Below are positions 11,890 through 22,582 of a stretch of 64,000 nucleotides of DNA, one piece after another. Source of the stretch: Eublepharis macularius. Taxonomy: Eukaryota > Chordata > Lepidosauria > Squamata > Eublepharidae. Position numbers and translations under genes: made by a program. Within the stretch, counting starts at the first letter, position 1; every line of letters begins with the position of its first letter. The stretch is taken from the NCBI RefSeq assembly GCF_028583425.1, contig NC_072796.1, positions 126,391,464 to 126,455,463 of the forward strand. Reading direction: 5' to 3'. The notes below the pieces were generated by a model. That model was not told the origin of the DNA. It worked only from the letters and a program-made list of their open reading frames with translations, and searched no databases.

Positions 11890-12331
11890 TCTGAGAGTCT
11901 CTCTACATGAGACATCTGACATGTGAAGAATACGTGTCGGGAGATGCAATGGTAGCCAGGAAGGGTAGTTTAAAAAGACAGAGCTGGCAGCAGGGCAAAG
12001 GCTTTGCTATACACTGTAGCTGTGTGAAGGGGCAGTGAAGTGCCAGAAGGGAAACTTCAGCCCATTGTCCTGGTCCAAGCCTGGCTCTGGAAGGCAGCTG
12101 CAGCCCATTTCCATTCCTCCCTGCCCTCTGGTTGCGATCCCACAGAGTTTTAGACTAGAGAGGTGAAATTGACAAAGCCTTCTGGGAGGCGAAAATGAAA
12201 TTAACAAACCATCTGAGGAGCAATCTCTGAGGAGCAGGCTCTGGTTTTTTAAACTGTTTCCTGGCTAACATTGCATCTCCCTACACTGGACGAACACGCA
12301 CCGAGGCGTCTCATGTAGAGAGACTCTCAGA
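11890..12331. mobile_element. Long-TIR MITE, copy 1
   Basis: The first 24 bp (starting TCTGAGAGTCTCTCTACATG) and last 24 bp are perfect inverted repeats. Weaker inverted similarity extends to about 70 bp (GGGAGATGCAATGGTAGCC / GGCTAACATTGCATCTCCC). It sits inside a MIR-like SINE whose halves flank it. Other copies are at 12761-13243 and 33401-33819. Confidence 0.75.
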
Positions 12332-12530
12332 GACCCAGGTTTGAATCCCCACTCTGCCATGGAATCTTGCTTGAGTGACCTTGGGCCAGTCACAGTTTCT
12401 CAGCCTAACCTACTGCACAGGGTTTTTGTGAGGATAAAATGTGGAGGGCGGAGTGGGGGGAGATTACTTTCAGCTGCTTTGGATCCCTGTTGGGGCAAAT
12501 ACGGGATTTTATAAATGAAGTAAATAAAGG
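12332..12530 (+). repeat. MIR-like SINE remnant
   Basis: Contains CCCAGGTTTGAATCCCCACT (B box-like), GACCTTGGGCCAGTCACAG and a tail with TTTGTGAGGATAAAATG. Confidence 0.6.
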
Positions 12531-12589
12531 CCAAATTAGACACACTGGGAACAATTCTGTGTGTTTTACAAATGGAACTATTCAAATCA

Positions 12590-12760
12590 CATATGGCTAA
12601 AGTAAGATTTGAACACGTGAAGCGGCCTTGGCAGACTATTGGTCTATCAAGGTCAGTATGATCTTGGAAGCAGCCCTCCAGGGTTTCAGGTAGAGGTGTC
12701 ACACATCACCATCTACCTGGTCTTTTCAACTGGAGGTCTCAGGGATTGCATATGTTCTAC
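12590..12760 (+). repeat. Squamate-type interspersed repeat fragment
   Basis: CAGACTATTGGTCTATCAAG, GTCAGTATGATCT, CAGCCCTCCAGGGTTTCAGG and the GGAGGTCTCAGGGATTG run fit a common lizard repeat. It is cut at the right by the MITE at 12761. Confidence 0.5.
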
Positions 12761-13243
12761 CCCTGACTGAGAGTCTCTGCACACAACACATCTTAAACAA
12801 GGACCCTCAAGTGTAGAGACACGCAATGTTAGCTGGGAACTATATTTCACCTCTCTACACAAAGCCGGCAGAGATCGCTCCTGAGGGGGTTTGTTAATTT
12901 CATCTTCACCTCCCTGAAGACTCTTATCAATTTCACCTCCTCTTTGGGGAGGCAAAGATGAAATTAACAAACCCTCTCAGGAGTGATCTCTGCCAGCTCT
13001 GTGTAGAGAGAGGTGAAATTGACAGAGCCTTTGCCTCTGCCTTTTTAAATTAGGCTTCCTGGCTATCATTGCATCTCCCTACACTTGAGCATCCTTGTCT
13101 GGGGGCCAAGCTACACATGACGAATGACACTTGAACAGCAAGTGTATTTCTCCCTGTTCACTTGCCCTCCACTCAATCCACTTGCCGTTCAAGTGTCATT
13201 CGTCATGTGTAGCTTGGCCCTAAGAGGAGACTCTGAGTCAGGG
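12761..13243. mobile_element. Long-TIR MITE, copy 2, with a nested palindromic MITE
   Basis: The left end CCCTGACTGAGAGTCTC is mirrored by GAGACTCTGAGTCAGGG at 13227-13243. The interior has inverted AAATTAACAAACCCTCTCAG-type segments. The right arm is interrupted at 13103-13220 by a separate palindrome. Confidence 0.65.
13103..13220. mobile_element. Small palindromic MITE (42-bp arms)
   Basis: The 118-bp unit starts GGGCCAAGCTACACATGACG. About 41 of the first 42 bases are mirrored by the last 42, leaving a 34-bp loop. Such near-perfect arms imply a fairly recent insertion into the host MITE. Confidence 0.75.
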
Positions 13244-13329
13244 CTGCTTCAATTCCTTGCAGACTCCCAAAGCAGCATGTGTGTGCTTCTTGCAGTGCCT
13301 TGGTTATGTACCTTCTGTGCAGCCTCCTC

Positions 13330-13515
13330 TTCATTGCACTTTACATTTCTCCTCTCCTCCCTCATATCCTCACAAGAACCCTATGAAATATGTTGTGATG
13401 AGAGAGAATGGGCTGCCTAAGACCACCCATGGAACATCGAGGTAGAGCCAAGATTTTATTTTGCAAACGTGGGTCTCCCAGGTCAAAGCTACACACTAAC
13501 CACTACATCACACTG
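13330..13515 (-). repeat. MIR-like SINE remnant
   Basis: Reads on the minus strand: the plus strand shows CCTCACAAGAACCCTATGAA, then GTGGGTCTCCCAGGTCAAAG and CACTAACCACTACATCACAC, the complement of a tRNA-like head. Confidence 0.55.
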
Positions 13516-14257
13516 CATAGGGAATCCGGTTTTCACAGTAAAGGGGGCATATGGATGAAGGGTCTCGAACCTTTCCTGTATCGATTATTGGCCTCCCACA
13601 CACACTCGGCTCAAGTGCTTTTTGTCTCTTGTGCACACGTCTGATATCGGAGCTTGGCTGAGGAGAAACGTGATTGGGGAAGAGAAGCTATAGGGTGGGG
13701 AGGTACACAGGATACTATTATGTTGTGAACCCATGGCATTCCTTACCTATGTACCCCTTTCTGTTAGACTCCATCCCTTCTTCAACCTGACTGGGTTCTT
13801 TTCAGTGTCTGAATGCTAGCCCTGTTTTCATGTTACAGTTAATGCCTGTACACCCCGCATTCATACACCTGCATTCATACACCTCTTTGGAAGAAAGAAC
13901 CAATATATGTTCAGTCTACAAATGAAACCAGGGGCTGGTACTTAGATAAATGTGGGGTTTAAATCACATGTTGAGCAATATATGGTTGAGCATAACAGGG
14001 GAATTACTCAACACAACACATGGGCGAAATCAACAGCAGCCCATACTCGAGCTTTCTCTGTGGTGGCCCCTACCCTGTGAAACGACCTGCCTGAGGAGGT
14101 CAGGAGAGCCCCCACTCTCCTGGCTTTCTGCAAACACTGCAAAACCGAATTGTTCAAAAAGGCTTTTTACTCAGATAGGAGGGTGGTATTATAGGGAGGG
14201 GGTCTCAGATGTTTCGCTAATGAGTTAGGAAGTTGGAACCATAGACTTCACCACTAT

Positions 14258-14363
14258 GGATCAAACCGCATGAGACAAAATACACTCAAATTACACAGGT
14301 AATTCGAGTGTATTTTGAAATTCGAATGTATTTGAGTGTATTTTGTCTCGCGTGGTTTGACCC
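14258..14363. mobile_element. Palindromic MITE
   Basis: GGATCAAACCGCATGAGACA at the left is mirrored by TGTCTCGCGTGGTTTGACCC at the right, with ACTCAAAT / ATTTGAGT next, giving arms of about 30 bp around an AT-rich centre. Confidence 0.7.
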
Positions 14364-14385
14364 TATGTTGCCTGACATATTAGAA

Positions 14386-14525
14386 GATTCCGCACACATT
14401 GGATAATGCACTTCCAATCCTCTTTATAGATCATTTGGAACAGATTTTTTGTGTGTGGAACAAAAAATCCACCTCAGTGATTGATAAAATGCATTGAAAG
14501 TGCATTATCCAACGTGTGCGGAATC
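14386..14525. mobile_element. Palindromic MITE, copy 2 of the 3891 family
   Basis: GATTCCGCACACATTGGATA at the left and TATCCAACGTGTGCGGAATC at the right. The body matches copy 1. Confidence 0.72.
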
Positions 14526-15134
14526 AGCCATTATCTGTTGCTTTAAATATGTACTCCTATATACTACTTGTGCTTCATGTTGTCTAATGTCAGTCCTAGA
14601 ATGTATTAAGTTCTGTTTCAGCAATTCTTCAGCCCCATATTGGATCCTTCCTTGCTAATGCTATGTCTTTGTAAACTTGTAATCATTTACCCTATGACAT
14701 TGTTTATGGAAATGTCCTTGACACTGTATGGAAATGCCTGCCCTTGTCCTTGCTACTGATTGTACTAATCTCACACTATGTAATCTGCCTTGAGTCTCAG
14801 CAAGAAAGGCGGACTATAAATGACATAAATAAAATTTAAATTTAAAAAATGGACATGGATTGTATGTGCATTTACTGTAAATTGTGAACAGGGCTATACA
14901 GATCTGCCATTGTGTCACATCTACTCTGGGTCTGATAGTATCTTCTTGATTATATCTCCTTTGCACCAGATGATAACAGCTACAGCTCTCAGAGAAGCCC
15001 CGCCCCTGGTGGCTACCCTGTAATTATTGAACTGTCTACTATTAGAGGTCCATCAAAGTCCAAGTTTGTACACTATCCGAAGGAGCTGTAAAAATTTCTT
15101 CTTTGGACTGGCAATCAAAGGCCACAATTAAGCA

Positions 15135-15287
15135 GGGCCATTTACATACGGCTTACCTTTGCTCGTAACGACCCGTAAGATTGTTCAAAAAATGTGGAAG
15201 ATCGCGTTTTCTCGCACAAGATTTGCGCGACGTCGCATAAATTTCGCGCGTTGTTGCGAGCAAAGGTAAGCCGTGTGGAAACGGCCC
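15135..15287. mobile_element. CpG-dense palindromic MITE
   Basis: The ends GGGCCATTTACATACGGCTT and its mirror at 15287 form arms of about 31 bp (TACCTTTGCTCG / CGAGCAAAGGTA). The centre has many intact CpGs (ATCGCG, TTGCGCGACGTCGC, TTTCGCGCG), unlike the CpG-poor flanks, which suggests a young or unmethylated element. Confidence 0.75.
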
Positions 15288-16425
15288 AGGTGTGATGTAG
15301 CCCCTGCTATGCTCTACAGAAGAAGGATTTCAAAACACACAGTTGGCTTTCTATTTTCCCTCTGAAGAATGATATGTTTGGAATGGCCCCCAGGGCAATT
15401 CCATATAACGTAGCGGTTTTTCAGAAAGCAATTAAATCCTGACCCAAGGGACGTGTTGTTTGAATGGGATGTGCATTAATAGACTGGAGCCAATTGCTCC
15501 TTTTGCTTCACTGGTTGCTTATGTAAGATTTTTTTCCCTCGGAATTGAGATCTGGGTCAACAAAGAACGCTTTATCTTGTACGCATGAACTTCACTGTGA
15601 GCTCTCTGTCTTCAACTGCATCACTCCTCATTTCCGTCTTGAACTGAAACATGAATAGCGTTGTACAGATCTATTGAATAAGGTACACGTTTATTTTATT
15701 TACTTACACATTTTGTATCCTCCACTCTCAGCCGTACTTGGCAGCTTATTCGTTTTTTTAAAAAAATACAATAAGCTACGTTTAAAACATACGGAAATTT
15801 ATACTCAACATTAAAATGAGCAAAACGCCCACACTGTTCAGCTGTATCAGAGACTCAATAATAAATAAAAATGCGATCACCAGAGCAACTAGCCGAACAA
15901 ATAGCAAAGCACTTAAAAAACACTTAAAACAGGTAACTGATCAGCAAAACATGCACAGCACACAAATGCAGCATACAGGCATACAGCATACAAATGCAAA
16001 AGGAGCACCACTGGGGCATTGGATATGGACATTCGGCAGGGGGAAATAATAATACACACCACTTTGCAAGGTACAGATGCTCCTCCCACTAGTGTTAAGT
16101 GCCCTTTCTGGGCCGCTCCTGCCACCAAAGTGCAATGCTGCATGCTGCAAGAGTACATGGCAGAGATCTCTGAGACAGAGCCCCATAACGCACACCCTAC
16201 CTTCTGAACTATGGGCATCCTGTCTGGTCTTTACATAGTGCTGGGGCGGGGGGGGCTGTGATTGGGTACAGGGGAGGGGAGGCTGGTGGCTGCTGGGGAA
16301 GGAGGTGATTGGTTGTAGCTGTAGTTGGCATCCTGTGCTCCGCCATGGCTTTTGGCTGGGCATGGGCCTGGTAGAGGGCACTGAGCATTTTCCATGTATG
16401 GTTGCCAGGGGCTCTGCCATGCCCC
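15288..16425. other. Unassigned intergenic sequence
   Basis: No gene recognised. 15685-15720 has a LINE-tail-like TTTATTTTATTTACTTAC on the minus strand. Open frames on both strands at 15.9-16.4 kb overlap one another and have no domain. Confidence 0.4.
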
Positions 16426-16608
16426 ACAGAGCCTGATCTCATGAGATCTCAGAAGCTAAGAAGAGTTGGCCTTGGTTAGTAATTGGATGGTCCAATCAAG
16501 ACCAGGGCTGCAGAGGCTGGCAATGGCAAACCGTCTTCGTTAGTCTCTTCCCTTGAAAATCCCACCAGGGGTTGCCATAAGTCAACTATGATGTGAGGGC
16601 AGGATTTC
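16426..16608 (+). repeat. 5S-rRNA-derived SINE, copy 3
   Basis: CTGATCTCATGAGATCTCAG, AAGCTAAGAAGAGTTGG and the tail GGTTGCCATAAGTCAACTAT match the 5S-derived SINE. One internal stretch (GATGGTCCAATCAAGACCAG) is diverged. Confidence 0.75.
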
Positions 16609-16611
16609 ATT

Positions 16612-17180
16612 TTTTAAAAACTTTTCACTAGTTCTTGAGCTGGGGCAGCTTAGGGAGCCAACTAGGACCTCTTGGTCCACATGGCTCGTGATCAGGGCTC
16701 ATTTCAAGGGGGAACGTGCAAGAATGCAGTTCCGGCAGGTCCCCAAAGAGGTCACATGTCAGGTGGCCCCGCCCATCTGACGGGTGGTGGATCACTCTCC
16801 TGTTCAGCAGTGGCCCAATCCTGAACATTTTGGGCCCCTTTTGGGCCATTTTCAGCCCCTTTTTGCCATTTTGGGCCCAATTTTGGCCCTGAATGGCCAG
16901 GATTGGGTCCGAAGCAGCCAGGATAGGTGATGTTAGGGGGTGTGGCATATGCAAATCAGTTATGCTAATGACACATTTCCGGTGGTGTCAAGGGGCGTGG
17001 CATAGGCTAATGAGTTATGCTAATGGGTTCCTCCAGCTCTTTTTCTACGAAATGACCCCTGCTTGTGACGATGCTGCTTTTTAAACTTTCCACTAGTTTA
17101 GGAGGGAGTTCTTGAGGTGGGGAAGCTTAGGGAGCCAACTGGCACCTCTTGGTCCACATGGCTTGTGACAATGCTGCTTT
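16612..17180. repeat. Tandem duplication split by a hAT-like element
   Basis: CTTAGGGAGCCAACTAGGAC, CTCTTGGTCCACATGGCT (16650-16686) recurs at 17128-17163 with few changes; TTTCCACTAGTT also recurs. The intervening sequence is mostly the element at 16693-17061, so the original unit was roughly 100 bp. Confidence 0.55.
16693..17061. mobile_element. hAT-like element, copy 1 (CAGGGGTCATTTCG family)
   Basis: The ends CAGGGCTCATTTC and GAAATGACCCCTG are inverted. Flanking CTCGTGAT and CTTGTGAC agree at 6 of 8 positions. The body has repeated CCATTTTGGGCCC-type strings and TATGCTAATGA motifs. Same family as 58484-58914. Confidence 0.72.
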
Positions 17181-18104
17181 ACAGTATTGCACTTTGGTGG
17201 CTGGCCAGGGCACGGTGCTGCTGAGGCGTTCTGCCAGCACTTCTCAGAGATAAACCAGCACAGTGCCTAGTCAGCTCTCAGTGCACTTTCTGCACCCTAG
17301 ATTGTGCTGCCAGCAAACCCATGGAAATTCAAGAGGCTCAGCCGCAGGCCAATAGAGGTGTGCATGGCGGGGCTACAACACAGAAGGCCCTGCCAGTCGT
17401 GGCAACCTGTTATACTTCTGAAGGTGAGAGAAAATATGTAGCAGGCCCTCCAAAGCTGATCTGACATGGCAGACAGGTTCACATGAAGAAGCATTTTTTG
17501 CCATATATGCAATCAAAGGATTCTTGTGAGGAGAGGAGAAAGCTAAGAGCACAAAAAGAGTCTTATTCTTTTCACACAACTGTTAAATGCACAGGGGACC
17601 AGCTTCATAGCAGAGCATTGCCATCTCTGTCCAATTTGCTTGTGCTGTTTGTCAAGGTGTCACCTGTACAGGCTGAAATGCTAGGAAAACACCCACCTCT
17701 CCCCATTTTGTCATATCTGATGGACCTGCTTTTTGGCAAAAAAAAAAAAAAAGTCAAGAGAAAAATCTCAAAACGTTATGAATGGCATTCTAGACCAACT
17801 CATAAATCGGATACATTTTGTTTCAGATAGGAATAATGAACAAAAACAAAATCTGAGCATTAAGTACATGTTATCAAAAAAGGGTTTCAGGTGTACTGGT
17901 CAGTTCCATGTCCTGTGGTGCCCGCATTCCACTGTGGGCTACATGGAGAGTAAACAGAAGTTGAACCAAGGTCAGTCAGAAGCATTGGTGGTCGTTGGTG
18001 GTCTTAAGACTTGGAGATGTTGACTATGTCTCTTCTTGATGGGGTTACGCTCCCTCTGAAGAGCCACGTTCACAGCTTGCATGTTCTCACAGGCCCTGCT
18101 TTGT
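17181..18104. other. Unassigned intergenic sequence
   Basis: No gene recognised. A 15-base poly-A tract lies near 17740. Confidence 0.4.
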
Positions 18105-18640
18105 TTTTATTTATTTATTTGTTCGATTTATAATCCACTCTCCCCGCATGCAGGCTCAGAGTGGATCACATCCAGATTAAAATACAATAAATATACAATA
18201 TAACAATTAAATAAACAGCGCAAATTTAAAACTGTTCATAAGCAAAACATTCATAACACGCAGCGCATTGCGCCATCCCACATAATCACTGAGCCTACAG
18301 CGGCGGAATGACAAACAGCAGATAAAACGGAAGCTGGGAGGGGGACTCCCCTCCCCCAGTAGGAGGCTGAAGGGGAGGCCCACCTGCCTCAACCACCGAA
18401 GGCCTGGCGGAACATCTCTGTCTTGCAGGCCTGGGGGAATGATAATAAATCCTGCTGGGTCCAAGTTGTCTCAGACAGAGAGTTTCACTAGTTTGGGGCC
18501 AGGGCCAAAAAGGCCCGGGCCCTAGTCAAGGCAAGATAGACCTCCTTGGGGCCAAGGACCACCAGTAGGTGTTTCCCTGCTGAGCGAAGTGCCTTCCGTG
18601 GAATATAGGGTAAGAGCCAGTGCCGTAGTTTAGATTCAAG
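18105..18640 (-). repeat. L2/CR1-like LINE 3' end
   Basis: On the minus strand it translates in part to VYLALTRARAFLALAP and ACKTEMFRQAFGG, the same C-terminal signature as 13990 and 29955, with stops. The TTTATTTATTTATTTGTTCG at the left is the reverse of the 3' tail. Confidence 0.65.
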
Positions 18641-18899
18641 CAATTAATCTTTGATTCAAGCAATGGCACATTTTGTCAGCTTCAGATGGTAAGCTAGCAG
18701 CACTCCCTCTTCTCTTGGATTTAGATCTTGCAGCAAGCTGACATCTGGAGTGATGGGATCTAAGTGTATTATAGAAATAAATTTCCTACACTTCAGTAAC
18801 CTTCCGAGTAGAATGGTAACTACAATGTAAGCTATGATGCCCCAGAAGACCTCTTGGAAACCACAACTTGTGCAGTTTTTGAGTGAAGTAGGTCACAGA

Positions 18900-19030
18900 T
18901 AACATGCGATGCCTATTTTTGGTTGGTGTGGCCTGGCTCCCAGTTAGTTTCCATGTCCATTTCAAGGTGCTGTCTATTACTTGCAAAGCCCTGCATGGCC
19001 TAGGCCCTAACTATGACAACAATGAGGGTT
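18900..19030 (+). repeat. LINE ORF2 fragment
   Basis: Translates to VLSITCKALHGLGPNYD, resembling the TYKALHGLAPPYL motif near the C terminus of L2/CR1 reverse transcriptases. No stop in this short piece. Confidence 0.5.
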
Positions 19031-19579
19031 TCACTCTCCCAGGGATCACGATTCACCAATACAAGCAACAAACATGCAAATCTGATGGTCACAAACATAA
19101 TAAAGTGCAGCAGTGCATATAGTATAATAAATAATTACAATAGATAATGCTGAACAAGAATCCTAACCATGCAAACAAATTCATTAACCGTTTCTGCTTT
19201 CCTCTTTCCAGGTTCAGAAAAATGGATCAGCCGCAGGGTCCCACCGGGTATAGGCAAGTAGGAGTTCTTGTTAGTGGTGATGTACTAATCCAATGCTTTC
19301 CTTCACAGATTTCCAACCAGCCCTTAATAACACTTTAACTGAAGCAGCCCTTGAAAAAGCAAAAGCATCACAAAACAGATCAGGCTAGCGGTCTGTTGGA
19401 TGGAGCTTGCGCCAGCAGTGTCCTCTGGGAATCCTCCCAAGGGAGCCTTTTTTTGGTTAGAGCTAGGCCCTAAGTAACCAAAGGACTACCTTCTCCCATA
19501 TAGCCATACTTTCCCACTGAAATTTACAGGAGAGGACCCACATCAGGTTCTTTACCACCCTATTTTGCAGCTTTGGGGG
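19031..19579. other. Unassigned intergenic sequence
   Basis: No gene recognised. Confidence 0.4.
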
Positions 19580-19778
19580 CAGGGGCGACACTTTTACTGA
19601 ATCTCTGGAACTCCCTGTCCAGAGGCCTACCTATTTTGTTATTTGCAAAAACATGGCTTTTGCAGAGAGCTTTTTCTGGGACTTGAGCAGCAGGGATAGG
19701 AGATGCTGCTTTTAGAGAATGACCACTGTTGTTTATTGGTCGATTGTATTACCGGTACAGTGAGTTGGATCCTGTGAA
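19580..19778 (+). repeat. LINE C-terminal fragment
   Basis: LWNSLSRGLPILLF and AKTWLLQRAFSGT fit the LINE C-terminal pattern. Its continuation resumes at 20534 after the hAT insertion. Confidence 0.4.
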
Positions 19779-20525
19779 TAGAGATGGGCACGATCCGCAT
19801 TACGAACAAAAAAACCCCCATGATAATGGCGATCGGGCAATTGTGACCTGGTGGATCGTGATCGTCCACGGCCAACGATCCAGCGGTCGGGAGAAGCCTG
19901 GATCGGGGCATTCGGGCTCGATTCGGGGATCCAGACACTCAGGCGCCAGCAATCTATTCCCCTTGCAACGGAGCCAGGGGAATGCCTGAGCTCTGTCTGC
20001 CCTCCTTCTGTCGCCCTGGAAACCCCAATGGAAGCCCAGCTTTCCTTGATCAGCAGGGCTTCCTTCCAACCACGAAGCAGCAAAGAAGTCAGTTGGGAGA
20101 AGACACCCAGGGGAGGGGGAAGGGGGTGTTCTGTAGCCATGGGCACTCCAATCTCATCCCTGCAAACCCTGATAGGCAGCTCTGATGGCCAAACACAGAC
20201 CTCCTGTGTTGCTGAATGGGACCCATGCTTATAAATAGCCATGGTCTCCCAGGCTGGGTTTCACTTTCTGCGAGCAGTGGAGTGGGACAGAGCTCTTGCT
20301 TGCTACTTGCTAGCATTTGGAGAGAGAGAGAGAGTCAGCTGCTGCCACAACCCACCTTCCCACATAGCTGGGAATACCAGCGTGCCCCGCTTTGACATCC
20401 ACGATCCACGATCCACAGTTCGGGAATGGGAGATGATCGGTGTGGATCGTTAATTCGGGATCGTTGCCGGCGCCGAACCACGATCCGCTGGCTCATTAAT
20501 TTTTTTTGGATCATGCCCATCTCTA
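19779..20525. mobile_element. Non-autonomous hAT element with perfect 8-bp target duplication
   Basis: The TIRs TAGAGATGGGCACGATCC / GGATCATGCCCATCTCTA match at 17 of 18 positions. CCTGTGAA stands on both sides (19771-19778 and 20526-20533). The 747-bp body has dense GATCG-type subterminal repeats and many intact CpGs, concentrated near both ends. No transposase frame is recognised, so it is a deletion derivative. Confidence 0.88.
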
Positions 20526-20533
20526 CCTGTGAA

Positions 20534-21997
20534 TCTGTTCTGCTGTCAGTGGTGCTTCCTTCTAGCACAAGGAGTCTTTTCCTGATGAAAGAAGCTCATG
20601 CTAGAGGAAAGCACCGTTGCTACTGGACAGGACCTATGGGACCCAATCCAGTGCTTTGAAGACATACCCAGCCTAATAATAAAGTAATCAATGCAGCCAC
20701 GGCAATTAGCCATGATAGCTAAATGGAATTTCCATGTTCAGAGGCGAGATATTTCTGCCCTTGAATTTTTTGGGGGGTGGGGGACTGCAAAATGCTTTCG
20801 TATCTTACTTGCCTGTAAGCTTCCCAGAAGTACTTGGTCAGCCCCCTTCTAGAACAAAAATGCCAATCTAGATGGACCTCCGTCTGACCCAGTAAGGCAA
20901 TTCTTATGTTCTTAGAGATAAAGGAACAGCGTGCTCTTAAAATGCTCAGCAATAACAAAAGTCGACACCGAGACCTGATTGGAATGATAGATTAATAACG
21001 CTTGACCAATTGCAGCAGAAACTGACCTAACAAGACAGTGTGTTGGAATACAAGTCAAACATTGCTCTGAACCGACCGGGGATATTATACTCCCTGCTCA
21101 GGTGGAAGAGCGGCGGCTCATTAATCCGGCCCATGAATCAATTAGTATCATGTTATTTTAATGTTTTACCATGAGCCAACGAGTACGAGAAATAGACCGG
21201 AAGAGATTTTTTCGCACAAAGCACCATCAACCTAAGGGCTTCGTTGCCATGGGCTACCATGAGACTTGCTATCACAAACGGCTTTTTAAAAAAAGAGTCC
21301 ATCAATTAGGATGATGATGACCCGCTTCTTTACTTCCTTGGAAGACTGGGCAAATGGGGAGGCAGAATGCTCCGCTAGATGGGCCCGCAGGTTTGACTGA
21401 ATACGAGTGTTCTCACATCCTTGTGTAGACTTTTAGCTTGTCTGCTTTGCCGACCTAGATTTGCAATCATTATCGGGAATGGAAGGATTTGCTAGGGCAG
21501 CTCACTTCAGCTGGAGCAAGCTGCTTTTCATTCTCTGGATATTACCCTACACTCCCACTTCATTGCCTGGGTTTTATAAGGATTGGCATGGAACAGGAAA
21601 AGCCCAGCTGCGTTGCAACATGTTTGCCTTTAGCCTGGCAAACTGGGCAGCTTTAATTGCAAAGGAGGTTTGTTTGGGAGACTTCGTGACCGTGAAAGTG
21701 ACTGCAGGACAGGCCAAAGTCAAAAGATCGGAACTCAAACGGGGATGTGCAGATTGGACTGTAAAACTCCCACTGGAGAGCTGGCTGCTGTAAAAACACC
21801 CTAGCCCAGGATAATTTGTCTACTTGCTCTGCTCTGGACTACTGGCTCAGGGACCTTGAGATGCCCGTACAACAACAGGTTTTGCAACAGCCTGGATTAG
21901 CACAATGGGATGGAGCCCACAGCGGGTTTCTGCTGATGGGGAAGCGTGAATTCATTGCCTCTCCCCTCCTGCTGCAGCCCCAAAGGCCCCTCAAAAA
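20534..21997. other. Mostly unassigned intergenic sequence
   Basis: 20765-20925 includes a common lizard repeat end (AAGGCAATTCTTATGTTCTT). 20960-21300 is free of recognised repeats and rich in TAAT/ATTA motifs. The open frame at 21461-21793 has no domain. Confidence 0.4.
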
Positions 21998-22250
21998 AGC
22001 CAGTCTGGTGTGGTGGTTAAGAGTGGCTAATCTAATCTGGAGAACCAGGTTTGATTCTCCACTCCTCTGCTTGAAGCCTGCTGGGTGACCTTGGGTCAGT
22101 CACAGCTCTCTCAGAGCTCTCTCAGCCCCACCCACCGCACAGAGTGATTGTCGTGAGGATAATAATAACAACACACGTTGTAAACCCCTCTGAGTGGGCA
22201 TAAAGCTGTCCTGAAGGGCGGTATATAAATCCAATATTGTTATTATTATA
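21998..22250 (+). repeat. tRNA-derived SINE
   Basis: AGCCAGTCTGGTGTGGTGGT, ACCAGGTTTGATTCTCCACT and the 3' end GGGCGGTATATAAATCC with a TATTATTAT tail. Nearly full length and in plus orientation. Confidence 0.8.
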
Positions 22251-22384
22251 AAATGCTGTTTTGAGGGATCCCCTGTCCTTTCAGGGGCCTTTGGTTTCAG
22301 TGGGACAGGGAAGGCCACAAAGTTGGACTCCACTGACAGAAATCTTTCTGTCAATGGAAATGTCCCATGCTATGTACAGTTTTG

Positions 22385-22582
22385 CTGAGGAGCTACTGTG
22401 GTAGTAAATAATTCAGACAAGGACCTGGCTTCAACCCCCTCCTCAACCATGAAGCTTACTGTGGGACCTTGCTCCAATCACTCTCTTGGTCTAACCTCCC
22501 TTGCAGGATTGTTGTGGGGACAAAACAGGCAGAGAACTTTTTACACTTTCCTTGGAAGAAAAGCGGGATAAAAACGGATGCT
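22385..22582 (+). repeat. MIR-like SINE remnant
   Basis: GGACCTTGCTCCAATCACTC, CAGGATTGTTGTGGGGACAA and a tail AAAAGCGGGATAAAAACG. Confidence 0.55.

Larger units (their letters stand above)
13990..14850 (+). repeat. L2/CR1-like LINE 3' end, broken by two MITEs
   Basis: 14050-14165 translates to AFSVVAPTL, NDLPEEVRRAPTLLAF and HCKTELFKKAF, the C-terminal signature of L2/CR1-type ORF2, with an in-frame stop. A 3' UTR follows, ending in the tail CTGCCTTGAGTCTCAGCAAG, AAAGGCGGACTATAAAT. MITEs at 14258-14363 and 14386-14525 lie inside the UTR. Confidence 0.7.

Noticed and set aside
9320-16608. 5S rRNA genes at the three 5S-like matches
   Set aside because: Only the internal promoter half matches and it continues into a SINE body; none is a full-length 5S gene.
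19733-20242. 169-codon minus-strand open frame as a transposase
   Set aside because: It spans the GATCG-rich hAT-like element and an opposite-strand frame, and shows no hAT transposase motif.
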